This document shows positions 1-4,994 of a stretch of 5,115 nucleotides of DNA, piece by piece. Origin of the DNA: JAYSFC01 sp041913505 (lineage in GTDB: Bacteria > Pseudomonadota > Gammaproteobacteria > Burkholderiales > Burkholderiaceae_C); assembly GCA_041913505.1 (NCBI GenBank), contig JAYSFC010000173.1, forward strand, positions 1 to 5,115, written 5' to 3'. The notes beneath the pieces were generated by a model, which saw only the letters and a program-made list of their open reading frames with translations, was not told the DNA's origin and searched no databases. Made by a program: the position numbers and the translations under genes. Position 1 is the stretch's first letter; each line of letters opens with the position of its first letter.

Positions 1-170
1 GCGCGCAGCCAGCGCTGCACCACGTCGAAGGCCACCATCGAGCGCGCATGGCCCACGTGGCATAGGTCGTACACGGTCATGCCGCACACATACATGCGCA
101 CATGGCCGGGTTCAAGCGGGGAAAACGCTTCCAATGCACGCGACAGCGTGTTGTAGATACGCAAACTCAT
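1..170 (-). CDS. cysS: Cysteinyl-tRNA synthetase, N-terminal part (gene continues past the left edge)
   Basis: Cytoplasmic class I aminoacyl-tRNA synthetase that charges tRNA-Cys with cysteine. Only the first 56 residues lie in the window; the gene reads leftward from an ATG whose complement is at 168-170. The protein begins MSLRIYNTLSRAL, standard for the family. The visible stretch contains CGMTVYD (residues 29-35), whose Cys29 corresponds to the first zinc-binding, cysteine-selecting Cys of the family. It is followed by HVGH (38-41), the HIGH-type ATP-binding signature, and HARSMVAFDVVQRWLR. The KMSKS motif and anticodon-binding region would be off the window. The gene is divergent from the TPR gene. 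The proximity of cysS to ppiB and lpxH is the same association seen in E. coli, which supports the call. I see no clear Shine-Dalgarno sequence upstream of the ATG. The partial state is due only to the window edge. Confidence 0.96.
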   Translation of the reverse strand, partial: MSLRIYNTLSRALEAFSPLEPGHVRMYVCGMTVYDLCHVGHARSMVAFDVVQRWLR

Positions 171-287
171 GGGACGTCGGTCTTGGGGGATGGAGGGGGG
201 AATGGGGCAGCGGAGCGAACCCGCTGGAAGGCTTGGCGCCAGAAATCACCCGCGGCAACAGCGTACCGGCATGACAACCCCCTCAGC

Positions 288-293
288 TACAAT
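288..293 (+). promoter_or_regulatory. Candidate -10 box for the TPR gene
   Basis: TACAAT in the context GCTACAATCC matches the sigma-70 -10 consensus at five of six positions and stands out in an otherwise GC-rich 181-nt divergent region. It lies about 60 nt upstream of the TPR start codon. No good -35 hexamer sits 16-18 nt upstream; ATGACA at 271-276 is only 11 nt away. The call therefore rests on the -10 box alone. The opposite-strand promoter expected for cysS in this region is not recognisable. Confidence 0.35.
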
Positions 294-319
294 CCGCCGC
301 AGTATAAGCCCCCGCCGGC

Positions 320-340
320 CGGGCCGCCCCGACCGGCCCG
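320..340 (+). other. Hairpin in the leader of the TPR gene
   Basis: Perfect 7-bp inverted repeat: CGGGCCG (320-326), 7-nt loop, CGGCCCG (334-340). It would lie in the 5' untranslated region if transcription starts near 300, and it ends 11 nt before the ATG at 352. There is no T-tract, so it is not a classical terminator. It could affect mRNA stability or ribosome access. In such GC-rich DNA a 7-bp stem can arise by chance. Confidence 0.35.
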
Positions 341-351
341 AAAGCACCTAC

Positions 352-912
352 ATGCCCGTACGCCCAGCCCTGACCTCCGCCCTGCGCCTGCTGGCCCTGG
401 CTGCCCTGCTCGGCGCAGGCGCCGCGCACGCTGACGACTACGCCGACGTCAACCAGTTGCTGCGCGCCGGCAAGCCCGCCGAGGCCCTGGCCCGCGCCGA
501 CAAGTACCTCGCCACCGACGCCACCAAGGCGCGCGATCCGCAGATGCGCTTCCTCAAAGGCGTGGCACAGACCGACGCCGGCCAGCAGGCCGACGCCGTG
601 GCCACGTTCACCAAGCTCATCGAGGAATACCCCGAACTGCCCGAGCCCTACAACAACCTGGCCGTGATCTATGCAGGCCAGAACCAGCTCGACAAGGCCC
701 GCACGGCACTCGAGATGGCCGTGCGCAACAACCCCAGCTACGGCGTGGCCTACGAAAACCTGGGCGACATCTACGCGCGCCTGGCCCACCAGTCCTATGC
801 CAAGGCGTTGCAGCTCGACGGCAACAACGCCAGCGTGAAGCCCAAGCTCACGCTGCTGCGCGAGCTGTTCCAGCCCCCGGCACCGGCCAAGCGCGCACGC
901 GCCAAGCAGTAA
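352..912 (+). CDS. Exported TPR-repeat protein of unknown function
   Basis: 186-residue protein, probably periplasmic. The start at 352 is chosen because it gives a clean signal peptide: basic N-region (MPVRP), hydrophobic core of Ala/Leu at about residues 9-25, and AHA|DD cleavage after residue 27. An in-frame upstream ATG at 169 would add about 61 proline/arginine-rich residues with no protein-like character. The mature part is built of tetratricopeptide repeats at about residues 31-53, 64-97, 98-131 and 132-160; the third (EPYNNLAVIYAGQNQLDKA and onward) is the most canonical. The fourth is about five residues shorter than a 34-residue TPR between its first and second helices. The protein ends in a Lys/Arg/Ala-rich tail. 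TPR proteins usually scaffold protein-protein contacts; no partner or enzyme domain is visible. No strong Shine-Dalgarno sequence precedes the ATG. It lies upstream of, and co-directional with, ppiA. Being a real exported TPR protein is well supported; its specific role is unknown. Confidence 0.88.
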   Translation: MPVRPALTSALRLLALAALLGAGAAHADDYADVNQLLRAGKPAEALARADKYLATDATKARDPQMRFLKGVAQTDAGQQADAVATFTKLIEEYPELPEPYNNLAVIYAGQNQLDKARTALEMAVRNNPSYGVAYENLGDIYARLAHQSYAKALQLDGNNASVKPKLTLLRELFQPPAPAKRARAKQ

Positions 913-918
913 CCCGCC

Positions 919-967
919 CCACCGCCCCGCTATCGCCAGGGCCTTGGCCACGGGCGCGGTGCGGTGG
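919..967 (+). other. Imperfect hairpin between the TPR gene and ppiA
   Basis: CCACCGC (919-925) pairs with GCGGTGG (961-967). Inside, CCGC (927-930) can pair with GCGG (956-959), and GCC (935-937) with GGC (953-955), giving a long interrupted GC stem starting 7 nt after the TPR stop codon. No run of T follows, so it is not a textbook intrinsic terminator. It may be an mRNA-processing or 3'-stabilising structure, or chance pairing in GC-rich DNA. The rest of the 125-nt gap (913-1037) shows no convincing promoter. Confidence 0.3.
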
Positions 968-1024
968 TGGTAACGTCGCCCCCTCCAGGCCCGCGCCCTG
1001 CGCCGCGGCCGGATGAGTTCAACC

Positions 1025-1030
1025 AAGGAG
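1025..1030 (+). promoter_or_regulatory. Strong Shine-Dalgarno site of ppiA
   Basis: AAGGAG followed by a 7-nt spacer and ATG at 1038. It is the strongest ribosome-binding site in the window and fixes the ppiA start in front of the signal peptide. The other genes of the cluster have weak or no such sites, which suggests that ppiA is the main translation entry point. Confidence 0.8.
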
Positions 1031-1037
1031 TGATTGG

Positions 1038-1619
1038 ATGATTTCCAGAAGAAATTCGACCCTGGCGCTGGCAAGCGTTGCACTGGCAGCTATTTTTTCC
1101 GTAGCACCCGCGCAGGCCCAGGATGCCCCCAAAGTCAAGCTGGTCACCACCATGGGCGACATCGTGGTGCAGCTCGACCCGGCCAAGGCGCCCAAGACCG
1201 TCGAAAACTTCCTGCAGTACGTGAAGGACAAGCACTACGACGGCACCATCTTCCACCGCGTGATCGACGGCTTCATGATCCAGGGCGGCGGCTTCACGGC
1301 CGACATGCAGCAAAAGCCCACCCGGGCGCCGATCCCGCTCGAGGCCAAGAACGGCCTCAAGAACGACACCTACACCATCGCCATGGCCCGCACGGGCGAC
1401 CCGAACTCCGCCACGTCGCAGTTCTTCATCAACGTGAAGAACAACGACATGCTCAACGCCCCCAGCCCCGACGGCCACGGCTATGCCGTGTTCGGCAAGG
1501 TGGTGGGCGGCACCGAGGTGGTCGACAAGATCAAGGCCGTGGCCACTGGCAACAAGGGCATGCACCAGAACGTGCCCACCACCCCCGTCGTCATCAACTC
1601 GGCCACGCTGGTCAAGTGA
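1038..1619 (+). CDS. ppiA: Periplasmic peptidyl-prolyl cis-trans isomerase (cyclophilin type), PpiA-like
   Basis: Catalyses cis-trans isomerisation of Xaa-Pro bonds in folding proteins, here in the periplasm. 193 residues. The N-terminus has a signal peptide: MISRRN, a hydrophobic stretch at about 8-23, and APAQA|QD cleavage after residue 27. The rest is one cyclophilin domain (about 33-192). Catalytic and binding residues match the family: FHRV at 72-75 with Arg74 (counterpart of Arg55 in human CypA), GFMIQGG at 78-84 (Phe79, Met80, Gln82), SQFFIN at 127-132 (Phe130) and GYAVFG at 148-153. The place of the cyclosporin-contacting Trp121 of human CypA appears to be Met138, consistent with the weak cyclosporin binding common in bacterial members. 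The start is fixed by AAGGAG 7 nt upstream. It is followed 33 nt later by its cytoplasmic paralogue. Codons in the signal-peptide region (GCA, GTT, ATT, TTT) are more AT-rich than in the body, common near starts of exported proteins. Function is confident; substrates are unknown. Confidence 0.95.
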   Translation: MISRRNSTLALASVALAAIFSVAPAQAQDAPKVKLVTTMGDIVVQLDPAKAPKTVENFLQYVKDKHYDGTIFHRVIDGFMIQGGGFTADMQQKPTRAPIPLEAKNGLKNDTYTIAMARTGDPNSATSQFFINVKNNDMLNAPSPDGHGYAVFGKVVGGTEVVDKIKAVATGNKGMHQNVPTTPVVINSATLVK

Positions 1620-1652
1620 CGCCCTCTCTTCCCCTTTCTTGAAAGCATTGCC

Positions 1653-2159
1653 ATGAGCAACCCCCAAGTCGAACTGCACATCGCCGGCCACGGCGTCATC
1701 ACCCTGGAACTCGACGCCGCCAAGGCGCCCAAGTCGGCCGAGAACTTCCTGGCCTACGTGAAGAAGGGCCATTACGACAACACCATCTTCCACCGCGTGA
1801 TCCCCGGCTTCATGATCCAGGGCGGCGGCTTCGAGCCCGGCATGAATCAGAAGGGCACCGACAAGCCGATCGAGAACGAGGCCAACAACGGCCTGAAGAA
1901 CGACAAGTACACCGTCGCCATGGCGCGCACGAGCGACCCCCACTCGGCCACGGCCCAGTTCTTCATCAACGTGGCCGACAACAGCTTCCTGAACCACACT
2001 GCCCCCTCGGCCCAGGGCTGGGGCTATGCCGTGTTCGGTAAGGTGGTCAAGGGCACCGAGATCGTGGACGCGATCAAGGGCGTGAAGACCGGCCGCAAGG
2101 GCTTCCACGACGACGTGCCCAAGGACGACGTCATCATCGAGAAGGCCGTCGCGCTGTAA
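1653..2159 (+). CDS. ppiB: Cytoplasmic peptidyl-prolyl cis-trans isomerase (cyclophilin type), PpiB
   Basis: Cytoplasmic prolyl isomerase that speeds folding of proline-containing proteins. 168 residues, close to the 164 of E. coli PpiB, with no signal peptide. A single cyclophilin domain spans nearly the whole chain. FHRV (46-49) carries the catalytic Arg48, followed by GFMIQGGGFEPGM (52-64; Phe53, Met54, Gln56), then AQFFIN (101-106; Phe104), SFLN (111-114) and QGWGYAVFGKVV. The stretch NEANNGLKN is nearly the same as in E. coli PpiB, which separates it from PpiA types. The ATG is preceded only by a weak GAAAG (1641-1645), so translation may depend partly on the upstream gene. It is a clear paralogue of the adjacent ppiA; the DNA around the active site is almost identical between the two (1781-1832 against 1244-1295). 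lpxH starts 15 nt after the stop, the same neighbour as in E. coli. Confidence 0.96.
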   Translation: MSNPQVELHIAGHGVITLELDAAKAPKSAENFLAYVKKGHYDNTIFHRVIPGFMIQGGGFEPGMNQKGTDKPIENEANNGLKNDKYTVAMARTSDPHSATAQFFINVADNSFLNHTAPSAQGWGYAVFGKVVKGTEIVDAIKGVKTGRKGFHDDVPKDDVIIEKAVAL

Positions 2160-2174
2160 ATCTTGGCAGCCGCC

Positions 2175-2954
2175 ATGGCCCCGGCCGTGCCCCGGTTCGG
2201 GGAGCTTTGCGCTCCCCCAGACTGGCGCACGGTCGATTTCATTTCCGACCTGCACCTGCAGGCCGGCGAGCCTGCTACCTTCGCGGCCTGGCAGCAGTAC
2301 CTGCGGTCCACGCCGGCCGACGCGGTGTTCATGCTCGGCGACCTGTTCGAGGTCTGGATCGGCGACGACGCGGCCGATGAGCCCGGCAGCTTCGAGGCGC
2401 AATGCGCATCCGTGCTGCGCGAGGCCGCGCAGCGGCGCCCCCTGTTCTTCCTGCACGGCAACCGTGACTTCCTCGTGGGCGATGCCTTCCTGCACGCCAG
2501 CGGCGTCACGGGCCTGGCCGACCCCACGGTGCTGCAGTTCGCGGGCCAGCGCTGGCTGCTCTCGCATGGCGACGCACTGTGCCTGGATGACATGGAATAC
2601 CAGCGGTTTCGCCAGCTCGCGCGCAGCGCCGCCTGGCAACAGCAGTTCCTGGCCCAGCCACTGGCCCAGCGCCGTGCCCAGGCGCGCGGCATCCGCGACC
2701 AGAGCGAGGCGCGCAAGCGCTCCGGCGTGGTCTATGCCGACGTGGACGGCCCGGCCGCCATCGCCTGGCTGCACGCCGCCCGGGCCCACGCGCTGGTCCA
2801 CGGCCACACGCACCGCCCCGCCGACCACGGGCTGGCCCCGGGCCTGGCGCGCCACGTGCTGAGCGACTGGGACCTGGCCGCCACACCGCCCCGCGCCGAC
2901 GCGCTGCGGCTCACGGCCACGGGCTTGGAACGTATCGACCTCGCCCCCAGGTAG
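2175..2954 (+). CDS. lpxH: UDP-2,3-diacylglucosamine diphosphatase (lipid A synthesis)
   Basis: Hydrolyses UDP-2,3-diacylglucosamine to lipid X (2,3-diacylglucosamine 1-phosphate) and UMP, the fourth step of lipid A synthesis, as a peripheral enzyme at the inner membrane. 259 residues from the ATG at 2175. It is a calcineurin-like metallophosphoesterase with the metal ligands in order: SDLHL (Asp25, His27), GDLFEVWIGDD (Asp56), GNRDFLVG (Asn96, Asp98), SHGD (His131) and HGHTHRP (His209, His211, His213). The GDLFEVWIGDD and GNRDF motifs are specific to LpxH rather than to LpxI or LpxG. The central helical part (about 140-180) is the lipid-binding cap region. The N-terminus is about 17 residues longer than E. 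coli LpxH (240 residues; Asp8 there, Asp25 here). A TTG at 2163 in the same frame is a possible alternative start, but ATG is preferred. No Shine-Dalgarno sequence is visible, and the 15-nt distance to the ppiB stop suggests coupled translation. A perfect hairpin lies in codons 9-15. Confidence 0.96.
   Translation: MAPAVPRFGELCAPPDWRTVDFISDLHLQAGEPATFAAWQQYLRSTPADAVFMLGDLFEVWIGDDAADEPGSFEAQCASVLREAAQRRPLFFLHGNRDFLVGDAFLHASGVTGLADPTVLQFAGQRWLLSHGDALCLDDMEYQRFRQLARSAAWQQQFLAQPLAQRRAQARGIRDQSEARKRSGVVYADVDGPAAIAWLHAARAHALVHGHTHRPADHGLAPGLARHVLSDWDLAATPPRADALRLTATGLERIDLAPR
2199..2217 (+). other. Perfect hairpin inside the start of lpxH
   Basis: GGGGAGC (2199-2205), loop TTTGC (2206-2210), GCTCCCC (2211-2217): seven G/C-rich base pairs with no mismatch, 40 nt after the ppiB stop and 24 nt after the lpxH ATG. 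It codes for the variable N-terminal extension before the first metal-binding motif, so the protein constrains the base sequence little here. It could slow or tune ribosome entry, or mark an mRNA-processing point between ppiB and lpxH. There is no T-tract, so it is not an intrinsic terminator. Confidence 0.45.
2949..2951 (+). promoter_or_regulatory. Short Shine-Dalgarno core deciding the mtfA start
   Basis: AGG lies 8 nt before the ATG at 2960 but only 2 nt before the in-frame GTG at 2954, which itself overlaps the lpxH stop codon. The spacing favours ATG 2960. The site lies within the last codons of lpxH, so the two genes are probably translationally coupled. Confidence 0.5.
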
Positions 2955-2959
2955 TGCGG

Positions 2960-3778
2960 ATGACCTTGCTCATCCGCGCCTGGAACCGGCTGCGCGCCAC
3001 CGTGGCGCCCATGCCCGACATCTCCGCCGCGCTCTGGCTGCAGACGCTGGGCCGCTACCCCTTTCTCGCTGCCCTGCCCCTGCATGACCAGGCCAAGCTG
3101 CGCGCGCTGTCGGCCCTGTTCCTGCGGAACAAGGAATTCACGGGCGCCCATGGCCTTGAGGTAACCGACGCCATGGCCGTGGCTATCGCCGCCCAGGCCT
3201 GCCTGCCGCTGCTGCATTGGGGCGAGCCGCGCCAAGCCCTGGCCTGGTACGACGACTTCGTGACCATCGTGGTCCACCCGGGCGACGCCGTGGCGCGCCG
3301 CCGCGCCGTGGACGAAGCCGGTGTTGTGCACGACTACACCGAGGTGCTCATGGGCGAGGCCATGGAGCGCGGCCCCGTGATGCTGAGCTGGCAGGCCGTG
3401 GAGCAGGCAGGCCACAGCGCCGAGCGCGGCGCGAACGTGGTGGTGCACGAATTCGTGCACAAGCTCGACATGCGCAACGGCGCCGCCGACGGCTACCCGC
3501 CGCTGCCGCCCGGCTTCATGGGCGCCGCGAGCGCGCGCGCGGCGCGCGAGGCCTGGCGCTCCGCCTGGGCACCGGCCTACGAGGACTTTCGCGAGCGCGT
3601 CATCATCGCCGAGCGCTTTGGCGGCGAGCGGCCCTGGCTCGACGCCTACGGAGCTACGGCACCGGCCGAATTCTTCGCCGTGGCCTGCGAGGCGTACTTC
3701 GTAAACCGCGGGCGCTTCACGCAGGAGTTTCCGGCACTGGTGCCGGTGCTCGATACGTTCTTCCGGCGCCCGGGCTGA
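2960..3778 (+). CDS. mtfA: MtfA-family zinc-dependent peptidase (M90)
   Basis: Cytoplasmic zinc metallopeptidase of the Mlc titration factor A family. 272 residues from the ATG at 2960, close to E. coli MtfA (about 265). Metal site: HEFVH at 163-167, matching HExxH, with His163, His167 and catalytic Glu164; the third zinc ligand is probably Glu237 in APAEFFAV, typical of this gluzincin-like fold. HKLDMRNG directly after the motif and YPFLAALP near residue 33 are further family landmarks. No signal peptide or transmembrane segment is visible. In E. coli the protein binds the glucose repressor Mlc and relieves repression of ptsG. Whether Mlc or a glucose PTS exists in this organism cannot be seen here, so the substrate or partner may differ. 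It follows lpxH with 5 nt between stop and start and is probably the last gene of the cluster. The family call is strong; the biological role is inferred only by name. Confidence 0.92.
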   Translation: MTLLIRAWNRLRATVAPMPDISAALWLQTLGRYPFLAALPLHDQAKLRALSALFLRNKEFTGAHGLEVTDAMAVAIAAQACLPLLHWGEPRQALAWYDDFVTIVVHPGDAVARRRAVDEAGVVHDYTEVLMGEAMERGPVMLSWQAVEQAGHSAERGANVVVHEFVHKLDMRNGAADGYPPLPPGFMGAASARAAREAWRSAWAPAYEDFRERVIIAERFGGERPWLDAYGATAPAEFFAVACEAYFVNRGRFTQEFPALVPVLDTFFRRPG

Positions 3779-3808
3779 AGTGCTTCCCCTGAGTCGCTTC
3801 GTACCTTC

Positions 3809-3828
3809 CCCCTCCCCTGCGGGAGGGG
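3809..3828 (+). terminator. GC-rich inverted repeat after mtfA (possible transcript end)
   Basis: CCCCTCCC (3809-3816), loop CTGC, GGGAGGGG (3821-3828): a perfect 8-bp stem starting 30 nt after the mtfA stop. The position suits a transcript end, but no T-run follows on either strand (AACGCACC on the plus strand), so intrinsic termination is doubtful. It may protect the 3' end of the mRNA or be a short intergenic palindrome. I have an impression that similar C-run/G-run hairpins are frequent in related genomes, which I could not check. Confidence 0.4.
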
Positions 3829-3864
3829 AACGCACCCAGTGGCCTGGCAAAGCCTGCTCTACGG

Positions 3865-3883
3865 GCACCCTTGCCTAGGGTGC
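3865..3883. other. Second inverted repeat in the convergent region
   Basis: GCACCCT (3865-3871), loop TGCCT, AGGGTGC (3877-3883): a perfect 7-bp stem about midway between the convergent mtfA and nitronate monooxygenase genes. It could serve as a 3'-end structure for transcripts from either side. Neither strand has a T-tract after it. Confidence 0.35.
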
Positions 3884-3927
3884 GCCGGTTTCATGGGGTG
3901 CGGATGATGCGCAGCGCTATGGGATAA

Positions 3928-3945
3928 CTGGCATCAGAGTGCCAG
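3928..3945 (-). other. Hairpin spanning the stop codon of the nitronate monooxygenase gene
   Basis: CTGGCA (3928-3933) and TGCCAG (3940-3945) flank the six bases containing the gene's stop codon. Read on the minus strand, the 6-bp stem is followed by TTATCCC, too short a T-run for a good terminator. It may be chance or a weak 3'-end structure. Confidence 0.25.
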
Positions 3946-4887
3946 GCGCTCGCGCGCGGCCTGGTACTCGCGGCGCAGGCGCGCCACGAGTTCCGCCGTG
4001 CTGGTCACCTCGGTGATGGCGCCGATCCCCTGGCCGGAGCCCCAGATGTCCTTCCAGGCCTTCTGCGCGCCGCCACCGAAATTCATCTTGCTCGGGTCCG
4101 CCTCGGGCAGGTTCTCGGGATCGAGGCCCGCCGCGCGGATCGACGGTGCGAGGTAGTTGCCGTGCACGCCCGTGAACAGGTTGCTGTAGACGATGTCATC
4201 CGAGTTGCCCTCGACGATGGCCTGCTTGTAGGCATCGGCGGCGCGCGCCTCGTGCGTGGCAATGAAGGCCGAGCCGATGTAGGCAAAGTCCGCGCCCATG
4301 GCCTGCGCGGCCAGCACGGCCCCACCCGAGGCGATGGAGCCCGACAGCGCGAGCGGGCCGTCGAACCACTGGCGGATTTCCTGGATCAGTGCGAACGGGC
4401 TCTTCACGCCCGCATGGCCGCCCGCGCCCGCTGCCACGGCGATCAGGCCGTCAGCCCCCTTCTCGATGGCCTTCTTCGCGAACTTGTTGTTGATGATGTC
4501 GTGCAGCACCACGCCGCCCCAGCTGTGCACGGCCTGGTTCACGTCCTCGCGCGCGCCCAGGCTGGTGATGACGATCGGCACCTTGTACTTGGCGCAGACC
4601 TGCATGTCGTGCTCCAGCCGGTCGTTGCTCTTGTGCACGATCTGGTTGATGGCAAACGGTGCAGAGGGCTGCTCAGGGTGCGCCTTGTCCCAGGCCGCCA
4701 AGGTTTCTGTGATTTCGGCGAGCCAGTCGTCCAGCTGCGCTGCCGGACGTGCGTTGAGCGAGGGCATGGAGCCCACGATGCCCGCCTTGCACTGCTCGAT
4801 CACGAGCTGGGGGGTGCTGATGATGAACAGGGGCGAACCAATGACGGGCAGCGTGGGCCGTTGCAAAACCGGGGGCAGCGTGGACAT
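3934..4887 (-). CDS. Nitronate monooxygenase / NADH:quinone reductase-like FMN protein
   Basis: 317-residue cytoplasmic TIM-barrel flavoprotein of the 2-nitropropane dioxygenase / nitronate monooxygenase family, which binds FMN. The start is the ATG at 4887 (minus strand), chosen because GGAGA lies 6 nt before it; an in-frame TTG four codons earlier overlaps that site. The N-terminus shows PVIGSPLFIISTPQLV (14-29), the family's first strand and loop. AGAGGHAG at 153-160 carries His158, the conserved active-site histidine. GSIASGGAVLAA (183-194) and YIGSAFIATHEA (203-214) form the FMN phosphate-binding part. The C-terminal GGAQKAWKDIWGSGQGIGA is also typical. Members either oxidise alkyl nitronates such as propionate 3-nitronate or, as shown for Pseudomonas aeruginosa PA1024, act as NADH:quinone reductases; the GSPLFIIS-type N-terminus reminds me more of the latter. 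FabK-type enoyl-ACP reductase is a less likely alternative. It lies 107 nt downstream of an acyl-CoA dehydrogenase gene on the same strand. Confidence 0.9.
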   Translation of the reverse strand: MSTLPPVLQRPTLPVIGSPLFIISTPQLVIEQCKAGIVGSMPSLNARPAAQLDDWLAEITETLAAWDKAHPEQPSAPFAINQIVHKSNDRLEHDMQVCAKYKVPIVITSLGAREDVNQAVHSWGGVVLHDIINNKFAKKAIEKGADGLIAVAAGAGGHAGVKSPFALIQEIRQWFDGPLALSGSIASGGAVLAAQAMGADFAYIGSAFIATHEARAADAYKQAIVEGNSDDIVYSNLFTGVHGNYLAPSIRAAGLDPENLPEADPSKMNFGGGAQKAWKDIWGSGQGIGAITEVTSTAELVARLRREYQAARERLAL

Positions 4888-4892
4888 GGCGG

Positions 4893-4897
4893 TCTCC
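4893..4897 (-). promoter_or_regulatory. Shine-Dalgarno site fixing the nitronate monooxygenase start
   Basis: On the minus strand GGAGA is followed by a 6-nt gap and ATG at 4887. The alternative TTG start at 4899 overlaps this site and has no comparable signal of its own, so ATG 4887 is the supported start. Confidence 0.7.
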
Positions 4898-4903
4898 AAA
4901 CAA

Positions 4904-4962
4904 GAGTCAAATAGACATCAAGCGCCCTATTTACAGGCGCAAGCAGCTATCATTTTTATAGC
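4904..4962 (-). repeat. Probable copy of a short dispersed Comamonadaceae intergenic repeat
   Basis: This stretch is distinctly more AT-rich than the surroundings. Read on the minus strand it contains ATGATAGCTGCTTGCGC, then a short spacer, then GCGC and TCTATTTGACTC. From memory, many Acidovorax, Delftia and Polaromonas intergenic regions carry a related element: a GATAGCTGC box, a GCGC-centred imperfect palindrome, and an ATTTGACTC-like end. Two small inverted repeats are visible: GCGCC (4922-4926) with GGCGC (4936-4940), and GCTAT (4946-4950) with ATAGC (4958-4962). It occupies the leader of the nitronate monooxygenase gene and contains TATAAA (minus strand, 4960-4955), a possible -10 box with no good -35. 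The family assignment is recollection, not a search result. Confidence 0.55.
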
Positions 4963-4994
4963 GTTTTAGTACTGTGGGCACCGAAAATGCGCGC

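Noticed and set aside
169..351. Possible 61-residue N-terminal extension of the TPR protein from an ATG at 169
   Set aside because: The extension is arginine- and proline-rich, would bury the signal peptide inside the protein, and would run through the TACAAT box and the divergent promoter region.
1083..1115. GGCAGCTATTTTTTCC inside the ppiA signal-peptide codons resembles part of the repeat at 4904-4962
   Set aside because: The shared core is only GCAGCTAT plus a T-run, and the reading frame and hydrophobic core are normal for a signal peptide. Coincidence is the simpler explanation.
930..2855. A 641-codon open frame on the minus strand, opposite ppiA, ppiB and lpxH, with apparent internal repeats
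   Set aside because: It is the antisense shadow of GC-rich genes whose codon bias removes stop codons on the other strand. The internal repeat is simply the two cyclophilin genes read backward. Its composition (rich in Gly, Ala, Val, His, Arg) is not that of a real protein.
3809..3828. Considered as part of a CRISPR or tandem repeat array
   Set aside because: There is a single palindrome with no regularly spaced copies anywhere in the window.
2732..3868. A 378-codon open frame on the minus strand opposite mtfA
   Set aside because: It is an antisense shadow of the well-supported mtfA and the end of lpxH, with no recognisable domain or ribosome-binding site.
4162..4914. A 250-codon open frame on the plus strand opposite the nitronate monooxygenase gene
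   Set aside because: It lies antisense to a clear flavoprotein gene and has low-complexity composition typical of shadow frames.
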